From Methylotenera sp. (GTDB lineage Bacteria > Pseudomonadota > Gammaproteobacteria > Burkholderiales > Methylophilaceae), in NCBI GenBank assembly GCA_005791685.1, contig SXVG01000005.1, forward strand, positions 1 to 10,981: 10,981 nt of DNA, read 5' to 3'. Under the pieces are notes generated by a model. The model ran no database searches. It was not told where the DNA came from and worked only from the letters and a program-made list of their open reading frames with translations. How positions within the stretch are numbered: position 1 is the first letter of the stretch; the number at the start of each line of letters is the position of its first letter. Made by a program: the position numbers and the translations under genes. Of the stretch, positions 1 through 6,640 are shown in pieces.

Positions 1-422
1 ACCCAATAATCGTCCGGCCCGATATTAAAGCTGATCCACAAGCCCTGCACGCCATAATGATTAACGGTAATGATGGTTTCAGGGCCGAGTCGCTCACGAA
101 TTTTGCTGGCCACCATATTGATGAAAGGGTCAGCCGGCAGCGGCTCTATCTCTTCCATAAAATCCGCGTAGTAAATACGCACGCCTTCTTTACCAGTGAT
201 CTCCGAAAGCAAAGCCAGCCTTAAGCTTTCCTGGGAGGCTATCAGTGAAGCACGCGTATAATTCACCACAGTCACCGCTTGCAAAGCGGTCGCTTCCGCA
301 CGCGGTTCACGCTCAAAGTATTCGAAGATTTTTAGCGAGGCAAATTGCGCAACGGCCAATAATACGGCTATCAGCAACATCACTCTGGCTAGCAGTGTTT
401 TAGGTAAAAGATTCTGTTTCAA
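1..422 (-). CDS. envZ: EnvZ-like sensor histidine kinase, N-terminal part (runs off the window)
   Basis: This is the amino-terminal 140 codons of an EnvZ-type sensor kinase; the HAMP, dimerisation/phosphoacceptor and ATPase domains lie beyond the left edge. The visible part has a short basic cytoplasmic N-terminus (KQNLLPKTLLAR), one hydrophobic segment at about residues 14-31, and then a periplasmic stretch containing YFEREPRAEATALQAV and VVNYTRASLIA, which is typical of betaproteobacterial EnvZ proteins. I chose the TTG at 422-420 because the frame is closed by a TAG at 437-435, no ATG lies between, and starting at the next ATG (residue 15) would remove the basic residues before the membrane segment. 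No convincing Shine-Dalgarno is visible. The gene begins 50 bp after the ompR stop on the same strand, so the two form an operon. It should phosphorylate the OmpR encoded upstream. The family assignment is sound; the exact stimulus cannot be read. Confidence 0.82.
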   Translation of the reverse strand, partial: MKQNLLPKTLLARVMLLIAVLLAVAQFASLKIFEYFEREPRAEATALQAVTVVNYTRASLIASQESLRLALLSEITGKEGVRIYYADFMEEIEPLPADPFINMVASKIRERLGPETIITVNHYGVQGLWISFNIGPDDYW

Positions 423-472
423 ATGACAGGCTGGCTATGAAATTTTAGAAAAACGGTAAGCATTAGACTTAA

Positions 473-1198
473 TTACTCATCCACCGCGCCGTCTGGAATA
501 AACACGTAGCCGAAACCCCACATCGTTTGCAAATACCGCGGGTGCGCCACATCCGGCTCTATCAGCTTACGTAAGCGCGACACCTGCACATCGATGCTAC
601 GATCAAACACATCCAATTCCCGACCACGCGCTAACTGCATCAAACGATCACGAGACAAAGGCTGGCGTGGATGGTCAACAAACACCTTAAGCAGCGCAAA
701 TTCGCCACTGGTAATGGTGACGGAAACACCGTCTTTGCTCAGCGACCGACTGCTCGCACTGAAAACGAAATCGCCTATCGCAACATTGTCCACATTAAGC
801 GCTGGCGCACTGGGTTGCAAACGTTCGTGTCTGCGCATCACCGCATTGATTCTAGCCAACAATTCACGCGGATTAAACGGTTTAGGCAAATAGTCATCGG
901 CCCCCATTTCTAGGCCTATGATACGGTCCACTTCATCGCCACGGGCGGTCAACATAATGATAGGTAAAAGCGTGCCTTTACCACGGATTCTGCGGCAAAT
1001 AGACAGCCCGTCTTCCTCTGGCAGCATCAAATCCAACACCAGCAAATCGATGGGTTCGGCGTCTAAAATAGCGTCCATCTCTTTGGCATCGGCGGCCACT
1101 TTAATGATGTAGCCTTGCTCGGTCAGGTAACGTTGCAACAACTCACGCAAACGAATGTCATCATCCACGACTAAGATTTTTTTGTTTTGATTCACCAT
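473..1198 (-). CDS. ompR: OmpR-family DNA-binding response regulator
   Basis: This 241-residue protein is a complete two-domain response regulator. The receiver domain (about residues 6-120) has the acidic pocket D12-D13, the phosphoacceptor D56 in VLDLMLP, the switch residue T84 and the invariant K106 in LPKPF. A winged-helix DNA-binding domain fills about residues 135-238, with the recognition region SRLRKLIE and the wing ending WGFGYVF. The sequence ILVVDDDIRLRELLQRYL and the linked EnvZ-like kinase gene favour OmpR over other family members such as PhoP or KdpE. In Enterobacteria OmpR controls porins and the response to osmolarity and acid; the regulon in this organism is unknown. The ATG at 1198-1196 is the first in frame; its ribosome binding site is weak. 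Upstream, across 339 bp, a divergent EF-hand gene is preceded by a tandem TTACA repeat that could be an OmpR target or an autoregulatory site. Confidence 0.93.
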   Translation of the reverse strand: MVNQNKKILVVDDDIRLRELLQRYLTEQGYIIKVAADAKEMDAILDAEPIDLLVLDLMLPEEDGLSICRRIRGKGTLLPIIMLTARGDEVDRIIGLEMGADDYLPKPFNPRELLARINAVMRRHERLQPSAPALNVDNVAIGDFVFSASSRSLSKDGVSVTITSGEFALLKVFVDHPRQPLSRDRLMQLARGRELDVFDRSIDVQVSRLRKLIEPDVAHPRYLQTMWGFGYVFIPDGAVDE

Positions 1199-1537
1199 AA
1201 TGTCATCTACACTCTTAATTTTATGATTGCAAAAGCAGTCCCATTAACTTACCCAAGCTTATTGTGCGCTGATTATTTAGCCTAAAAACAGGCTCAACAC
1301 GACTATCTCCAGTGTATGCTAATTTCATCTAATTTAAAATGACGGCATAGAAATTAAACTAAGCCATGCACCTAATACCCAACCAAACTCAAGCACTTAG
1401 GCTGATTAAGCGCTCTTTTACTGGCTTGATTTTTGTTACAAATTCTTACAATTTACGCCCTATTTGAAACAATCGATTAACAATCCTACTCCATGATGCT
1501 TAGTCCAATTCTGGTTTAAATTTACAAAGTTAAGGCC
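1199..1537. other. Divergent intergenic region between ompR and the EF-hand gene
   Basis: This AT-rich stretch of 339 bp has no credible coding sequence on either strand. It must contain the promoters of ompR (minus) and of the EF-hand gene (plus). Visible structure is a tandem TTACA repeat near 1436-1450, a CTAATTT direct repeat at 1320-1326 and 1329-1335, and a 5-bp hairpin AGCCT/AGGCT at 1279-1294 that is too weak for a terminator. I found no clear sigma-54 site and no strong -35/-10 pair for ompR. Confidence 0.7.
1426..1452 (+). promoter_or_regulatory. Candidate promoter with tandem OmpR-like boxes upstream of the EF-hand gene
   Basis: Two TTACA half-sites lie at 1436-1440 and 1446-1450, exactly 10 bp apart, in the context GTTACAaattcTTACAA. 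Head-to-tail half-sites one helical turn apart are the usual target layout for OmpR-family dimers. On the same stretch, TTGATT at 1426-1431 and TACAAT at 1447-1452 (five of six matches to TATAAT) could be -35 and -10 elements, although the 15-bp spacer is short. If so, transcription would start near 1459 and the leader would be about 80 nt. The layout would place the regulator on the core promoter, which fits repression better than activation. The repeat is seen directly; the regulator and promoter are inference. Confidence 0.33.
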
Positions 1538-2137
1538 TTGATTCTTCATCACGCAAAACACCCGTCTCTTGTGCAGCCCATCAGCATAGCGCTAATCGCC
1601 TTGCTTAGTTTGAGCTTAAGCACTTATGCCGCGGACAAAGGCTACTTTGACGACAATGGCAAAACCAGCAAATTAGCCGCGAACGAAGACAACAACGAAG
1701 GCATGCAACAAACGCTGGAACTCAATTTCAGTCCTGAAAGTCGAGAAAAATTACGTAAGGCCTTGGACGATTATGCCAAGTCCATAGACCAAGACCACGA
1801 CAGAATTGAAGAGCGCCGGCGTGCCATGCAAGACAGTCTGGAAGACCGTTTTTACGATGCGGATAACGACGGTGATGCCACCCTAGACCGCCAAGAAGCC
1901 ACGGAAAAATTACCGCAAATTGCCAGGCATTTTAATCAAGTCGACACCAACCAAGATAAAGTTATCTCACTGGAGGAGTTGGCCGAAGCGCAAACACGTA
2001 TAGTGGAACGCCGCAAAGCCGCCGAAGCCGCCATTGAAGCACAAAAGCTACAAGCTACCAGCATGGCGGCCGACGAAGTCAAAACAAAATCCAAAAGCAA
2101 GAAAACGGCCCATAACAACAAAAAACGTTCGCTGTAA
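1538..2137 (+). CDS. Exported EF-hand calcium-binding protein
   Basis: This 199-residue protein begins with a signal peptide: a basic/His-containing start, a hydrophobic core (ISIALIALLSLSLS, about 15-28) and a likely signal peptidase I site after STYA at 31. Two canonical EF-hand loops follow: D109-E120 (acidic ligands at loop positions 1, 3, 5, 9 and 12) and D136-E147 (D, N, D, S, E). Around the pair are long charged helices (about 66-105 and 148-173) that may form a coiled coil, and the tail from about 182 is rich in lysine. Such proteins bind Ca2+ in the periplasm; no enzymatic domain is visible. The TTG at 1538 is chosen because the frame is closed by a TAA at 1517-1519 and no ATG precedes the signal peptide; AAGG lies only 2 nt before it, so GTG at 1571 is an alternative. 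It is divergent from ompR, separated by a possible OmpR-type site. The fold is fairly certain; the biological role is unknown. Confidence 0.82.
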   Translation: MILHHAKHPSLVQPISIALIALLSLSLSTYAADKGYFDDNGKTSKLAANEDNNEGMQQTLELNFSPESREKLRKALDDYAKSIDQDHDRIEERRRAMQDSLEDRFYDADNDGDATLDRQEATEKLPQIARHFNQVDTNQDKVISLEELAEAQTRIVERRKAAEAAIEAQKLQATSMAADEVKTKSKSKKTAHNNKKRSL

Positions 2138-2225
2138 TCCGCCGCCGCCACTAGCAAAATACGCCGCTAGCCATGCTACTATAAGGCCAGTCAGCTTATT
2201 TTATCCATCGCGTATTTAGACAGCC

Positions 2226-3530
2226 ATGCCCAACCAATTTAGCTTATTGCAGGAGCGACGCTTTCGTCCATTCTTTTTCAGCCAGCTATTAGGGGCATTT
2301 AACGACAACGTCTTTAAAACGGTACTCATTAGCTTGGTAGTGTTTCATGGCAGTGAGCTTAGCAGCATGGATAGTGGCACCGTGGCTACTTTATTGCCGG
2401 CGCTGTTCATCCTACCGTTCTTGTTATTTTCTGCCACAGCAGGGCAAATTGCCGATAAATTTGAGAAGTCCAGGCTGATACGCCGCATAAAACTGTTTGA
2501 AATTGGCATCATGCTGGTGGCTAGCCTAGGATTTTATTGGCACAGCCTAGGCCTACTCACCGGCGCTTTATTTCTGCTGGGCTTGCACTCCAGCTTATTT
2601 GGCCCAGTTAAATACGCCTATCTACCCCAACACCTGACAAAAGACGAATTGATAGGCGGCAATGGCCTGGTGGAAATGGCTACTTTTTTAGCCATACTGC
2701 TGGGGCAGATACTGGGCGCCGACTTAGCCGTGCAAGCGCAATATGCACTACTGGCTAGCCTGGTCACGCTAAGCCTCGCCCTAAGCGGCTATTGGGTCAG
2801 TCGCAATATCCCCTATTCGGCTGCGGCGGCACCCGACTTAACCATCCATTGGCAGCCCCTGCGCGCCACTTGGCAAAACCTAACATTTGCTAGGCAAGAT
2901 AAAAAGATAGGCTTAGCCTTGCTGGCCATTTCTTGGTTTTGGTTTTACGGCGCCACCCTGCTGGCGCAGTTTCCCAGCTTCGCCAAACACACCCTAGACG
3001 GCGACGAGAGCGTGTTTATATTGCTGCTGGCGGTATTTTCCAGTGGCGTGGGTCTAGGTTCATTGCTGTGTGAAAAACTTTCAAAAAGAAAACTGGAACC
3101 CAGTTTGACGGTTTTAGGCGCTTTAGGCTTAAGTCTATTCGGCTTGGATTTGTACTTCGCTAGCAGCGGACTGCCCGCCATGACCGCACTGCAAAATTAC
3201 ACTCAATTTACAGCGTCCTTAGAAAACCTACGCTTGCTGCTGGATATCGCGCTCATAGGCGTATTCGGTGGGTTTTACATAGTGCCTTTGTATGCCTATA
3301 TACAAAGCCACGCCGAAGAAAGCCATCGCGCCCGCATCATCGCCAGCAACAACATCTTAAACGCGCTGTTTATGATAGCGTCCGGCATCGCATCCATCGC
3401 CTTATTCAAATTAGGCTTTACTATCCCACAATTATTCTTAGCCACGGCACTGGCCCACACCTGGCTTATGCTAGTCCTGTGCCTATACCAAGCAAAATAC
3501 TGGACTCGGTTTAGCCATTGGATTAAATAG
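2226..3530 (+). CDS. lplT: LplT-like lysophospholipid transporter (MFS)
   Basis: This 434-residue membrane protein belongs to the major facilitator superfamily, with about 12 hydrophobic segments. The N-terminus, with FRPFFFSQLLGAFNDNVFKT at residues 13-32, carries the GAFNDNVFK signature of LplT, and the segment LFGPVKYAYLPQHL is also family-typical. LplT flips lysophospholipids from the outer to the inner leaflet of the inner membrane so that an acyltransferase can re-acylate them. It is somewhat longer than E. coli LplT (about 400 residues). In many bacteria the gene is next to or fused with aas (acyltransferase/acyl-ACP synthetase); here no such gene is adjacent, as the downstream neighbour is convergent nasA after only 30 bp. 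The ATG at 2226 gives the expected N-terminus; its ribosome binding site is poor. It lies 88 bp after the EF-hand gene on the same strand and could be cotranscribed. The substrate is inferred from the family. Confidence 0.82.
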   Translation: MPNQFSLLQERRFRPFFFSQLLGAFNDNVFKTVLISLVVFHGSELSSMDSGTVATLLPALFILPFLLFSATAGQIADKFEKSRLIRRIKLFEIGIMLVASLGFYWHSLGLLTGALFLLGLHSSLFGPVKYAYLPQHLTKDELIGGNGLVEMATFLAILLGQILGADLAVQAQYALLASLVTLSLALSGYWVSRNIPYSAAAAPDLTIHWQPLRATWQNLTFARQDKKIGLALLAISWFWFYGATLLAQFPSFAKHTLDGDESVFILLLAVFSSGVGLGSLLCEKLSKRKLEPSLTVLGALGLSLFGLDLYFASSGLPAMTALQNYTQFTASLENLRLLLDIALIGVFGGFYIVPLYAYIQSHAEESHRARIIASNNILNALFMIASGIASIALFKLGFTIPQLFLATALAHTWLMLVLCLYQAKYWTRFSHWIK

Positions 3531-3560
3531 GCACGCCTGCATAGCGTAATGTGACTCTGG

Positions 3561-6284
3561 CTAGGCTTTGATCTCATGAATACGCACAAACCGTTTTAGT
3601 TCAGGCACACAAGAGCCACATTCCGTGCCACATTTAAGTTTATTTTGCAGGGTTATTAAATCTGCGCCCCGTTGTATGGTGTCTATGATGTCATTTTCAG
3701 CCACATCCAAACAACTGCATACCACCCGACCTCGGCCACGATGGCCTAGCGGTGGCGCGCTTAAAGGCGCTAACGCCCAACGACGCAACTCCGCAGTAAA
3801 CTCCCCGGCCAGCATCGCATCTTTCAGCCAATCCTCGGCCAAGGTTTCTCCCAGCAAGCGCACTCCGGTCACTTCTGCCGTACCACAACCGCGCTTATTT
3901 TCCACCAAGATTCGTTTGCTCACTCCGCGCTTGGCATCATTGTACATAAGCAAAGGCCTATCATCGGTCATGCCCAGTATGGCATCTATTTCAGCAATCA
4001 ATGCGCTGTCTGGGGCCTCCTTATGCGCGGCTCGAAGTATCAGCATGCCGGCATGCTGCTCGGTTTCACGGCCAAATAAGCCGCAACAGGCGTATTGGAA
4101 ATTAACGAGCAAGTGACGTATTTTTTGCAAGGCATCCAAACTTTGTATGCTGCGCATTACCGTCATCCGCCATGGCAAATCCAATTTCTCCAGTTTAATG
4201 GCGCTGTGTTTGAGTTCCGGCTGTTTGGATACCGCATCAAAAGACGCAGGCATGAGGGCATTCACACCCAAACCATGCATGAATTGACTGCCCCAATGCA
4301 TGGCAATAAAGGTTTGCGATGGCTGCACTTCTTCAGAAGCTTGCGCCATTAGGATCAAACTGCCACGCCGATTACTGACTTTAACAATATCGCCCTGTTT
4401 AATTGAACGGCGCTGCATATCGTCCGCGTTAATATGAATAAGCGGCTGTTCCGCATGGTTAAACAATTGCGCCACCGTGCCAGTGCGGCTCATGCCATGC
4501 CATTGGTCGCGCAAACGACCGGTAAGCAAATGCAAAGGATGGCGCGCATCTGTTTTATCAGCATTTCCTTGATAGTGGGCATTCACAAACTGCGCCCTGC
4601 CATCCGGCTGGGGAAAAACACCGTCCGCATAAAGACGGGCTTTGCCTGCGCTATCCCCAGGCAAAAACGGCCACTGCTGTGGGCCTTGTTCGCTAAGTAA
4701 TGGGTAACTCAAGCCGCTGATGTCCAAGTCACGACCACGCGTGGTTTCGCGATGCTCGTTAAAAATTTGTTCGGTACTGGTGTAGGGAAATAAGGTGGCC
4801 GATTTCGCCAGCCTTTGCTCTAAGCGCTGCGCAAAATCCACCATAATCTGCCAGTCATGTCTGGCTTCGCCTGGCGGAGCTATGGCAGGGCTCACTCGGG
4901 TAATGCGGCGCTCGGAATTGCTAACCGTCCCTTCTTTTTCACCCCAAGTGGTGGCGGGCAACAACACATCGGCGTATTGATTGGTGTCTGTGTTGCCATA
5001 TGCATCTTGGACGACCACAAGTTCAGCCGCATTTAAAGCGCTGATGACCTTATTCAGGTCAGGCATGGAGTGCGCAGGATTGGTGCAGGCAATCCAAATG
5101 GCTTTAATGCTGCCGCCTTTAAGCGCATCAAACATTTCAATCGCGGTTTTGCCAGGTTCGCTTGGCACGCTATCCAGCCCCCAAAGCTTAGCCACTTCAT
5201 CACGATGTTGCGCATTGGCTAAATCGCGGTGACCCGATAATAAATTGGCCATACCGCCCACTTCACGACCGCCCATGGCATTGGGCTGACCTGTTAGCGA
5301 GAATGGACCCGCACCTTGCTTACCAATTTGCCCAGTCGCTAAGTGTAAATTGATCAGGGCAGCATTCTTGTCCGTACCGTGTATGGATTGGTTTAAGCCC
5401 ATGCAATACATGGATAGACTGGGGCCTTTAGCAAACCATTTGGCCGCAGTGATGATGTCGGCTTCTTTTATGCCACAAATATCCGCGACCATCTTGGGCG
5501 TGTAATCCCGTACAGTGTCTTTTAACGCATCGAAGCCATGGGTATGTTCACGGATGTAATCCCTATCCAACCAACCTTCCCACAACATGACATGCAGCAT
5601 GCCGTTAAATAAAGCCACGTCCGTGCCTGGCAATAGGGCTAGGTGCAGGTCCGCGGCCTGTGCAGTGTCGGTGCGCCTAGGATCGACTACAATTATTTTT
5701 AGATTAGGATTGCGCGCTTTAGCGTCTTCAATACGGCGGAAAATAATAGGATGGGCATAGGCGGTGTTGGAGCCGGCGATGAACAAACAATCCGCATGGT
5801 CTATATCTTCGTAACAAGCCGGCGGCGCATCCGCGCCTAAGCTTGCTTTGTAGCCCGCCACCGCTGAGCTCATGCACAAGCGCGAATTGCTATCCACATT
5901 GTTGGTGCCTATCAAGCCTTTAGCCAACTTGTTAAACACATAGTAATCTTCGGTCATTAATTGACCAGAAATATAAAAAGCCACGGCATTAGGGCCGTGC
6001 GTTGCTATGGTGCTGGCAAATTTTTCAACGATAAGATCCAGCGACGCATCCCATGTCGCACGCACTCTTGGCGCAGCTCTGTTGGCCCGTAGCTCCGGAT
6101 AAAGCAAGCGATTATCCAGTTTAGCCGTTAAGTGCAATGTAGCGCCTTTGCTACAGAGTCGACCAAAATTGGCAGGATGATGAGGGTCGCCTTGCACGTC
6201 TATGATTCTGTCGTTCTCACTGGATATAATGACGCCGCAGCCAACGCCACAGTAACAGCAGCTACTTTTTGTCTGTTTAATCAA
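3561..6284 (-). CDS. nasA: Assimilatory nitrate reductase, catalytic subunit
   Basis: This 907-residue molybdoenzyme reduces nitrate to nitrite in the cytoplasm. An N-terminal [4Fe-4S] domain has C9, C12, C16 and C44 in the order C-x2-C-x3-C-x27-C. C137 in SRLCMSSAV is the expected cysteine ligand of molybdenum in Nap/Nas-type enzymes. The bis-MGD core follows (about 60-500), then the C-terminal dinucleotide-binding domain (about 580-705, starting HPLHLLTGRLRDQWHG). A NasA-specific linker precedes a C-terminal BFD-like [2Fe-2S] domain with C856, C858, C889 and C892 plus an extra C885. There is no twin-arginine signal, consistent with a cytoplasmic assimilatory enzyme. The start is TTG at 6284-6282, overlapping the nirD stop in the sequence TTGA, which suggests translational coupling. 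It is the last gene of the operon. The position usually held by Pro or similar after C9 is a cysteine (C10). No separate NADH-dependent electron-transfer subunit is seen. The assignment is firm. Confidence 0.96.
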   Translation of the reverse strand: MIKQTKSSCCYCGVGCGVIISSENDRIIDVQGDPHHPANFGRLCSKGATLHLTAKLDNRLLYPELRANRAAPRVRATWDASLDLIVEKFASTIATHGPNAVAFYISGQLMTEDYYVFNKLAKGLIGTNNVDSNSRLCMSSAVAGYKASLGADAPPACYEDIDHADCLFIAGSNTAYAHPIIFRRIEDAKARNPNLKIIVVDPRRTDTAQAADLHLALLPGTDVALFNGMLHVMLWEGWLDRDYIREHTHGFDALKDTVRDYTPKMVADICGIKEADIITAAKWFAKGPSLSMYCMGLNQSIHGTDKNAALINLHLATGQIGKQGAGPFSLTGQPNAMGGREVGGMANLLSGHRDLANAQHRDEVAKLWGLDSVPSEPGKTAIEMFDALKGGSIKAIWIACTNPAHSMPDLNKVISALNAAELVVVQDAYGNTDTNQYADVLLPATTWGEKEGTVSNSERRITRVSPAIAPPGEARHDWQIMVDFAQRLEQRLAKSATLFPYTSTEQIFNEHRETTRGRDLDISGLSYPLLSEQGPQQWPFLPGDSAGKARLYADGVFPQPDGRAQFVNAHYQGNADKTDARHPLHLLTGRLRDQWHGMSRTGTVAQLFNHAEQPLIHINADDMQRRSIKQGDIVKVSNRRGSLILMAQASEEVQPSQTFIAMHWGSQFMHGLGVNALMPASFDAVSKQPELKHSAIKLEKLDLPWRMTVMRSIQSLDALQKIRHLLVNFQYACCGLFGRETEQHAGMLILRAAHKEAPDSALIAEIDAILGMTDDRPLLMYNDAKRGVSKRILVENKRGCGTAEVTGVRLLGETLAEDWLKDAMLAGEFTAELRRWALAPLSAPPLGHRGRGRVVCSCLDVAENDIIDTIQRGADLITLQNKLKCGTECGSCVPELKRFVRIHEIKA

Positions 6285-6619
6285 GCTGTTTTATCTTTCA
6301 ATGCTAAGTAGACTAGGCCCGCCTCTACTTTTGTTTTAAAGCAGGCGGTTTGCCCTACATCTGGCTCTTCCGCCCGGCCATCCGCTAGGCTGATTTTCCA
6401 GCTGTGCAAGGGGCAAGCCACTTTATCCCCATAGACTATGCCCTCCGATAAAGGGCCGCCTTTATGTGGACAACGGTTATTGACGGCAAAAACCCTATCA
6501 TCACTTAAGCGGAATACGGCGATTTCGACGATTTCCCCGGCCTCATCTTGGCTGCGCACAACACGCGAGCCCAATCTTTGTATGTCTTGCAGTGGCGCCA
6601 CTTCTATCCAATTACACAT
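6281..6619 (-). CDS. nirD: Nitrite reductase small subunit, Rieske-type
   Basis: This 112-residue protein is the small subunit of NAD(P)H-dependent assimilatory nitrite reductase. It is a Rieske-like ferredoxin with the four ligands C50, H52, C69 and H72 in CPHKGGPLSEG and CPLHSW, so unlike many NirD proteins that have lost the ligands it should bind a [2Fe-2S] cluster. The length matches NirD of about 105-120 residues. The ATG at 6619-6617 has AAAGG eight bases upstream, a good ribosome binding site. It follows the kinase gene by 21 bp and overlaps nasA by 4 bp. It is separated from nirB by two genes, although NirB and NirD act as partners. Because it retains its cluster ligands and abuts nasA, a second role as an electron carrier to NasA is conceivable but not shown. 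Confidence 0.88.
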   Translation of the reverse strand: MCNWIEVAPLQDIQRLGSRVVRSQDEAGEIVEIAVFRLSDDRVFAVNNRCPHKGGPLSEGIVYGDKVACPLHSWKISLADGRAEEPDVGQTACFKTKVEAGLVYLALKDKTA

Positions 6620-6640
6620 AATTTCAACCTTTAAAAAAAC

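Noticed and set aside
594..1112. Open frames on the plus strand opposite ompR
   Set aside because: They are antisense shadows of a clear response regulator and resemble no family.
1279..1294. Inverted repeat AGCCT/AGGCT with loop AAAAAC, considered as a terminator
   Set aside because: The stem is only 5 bp and no T-tract follows on either strand, and its position between divergent genes does not call for a terminator.
1320..1335. CTAATTT direct repeat as an operator
   Set aside because: It is short, AT-rich and has a 9-bp period, so chance is a sufficient explanation.
3531..3560. Possible bidirectional terminator between convergent lplT and nasA
   Set aside because: The 30-bp gap shows no stem-loop or T-run.
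3625..5232. Several plus-strand open frames of 61-163 codons opposite nasA
   Set aside because: They lie inside a complete conserved reductase gene on the other strand, have no ribosome binding sites I can support and no recognisable domains.
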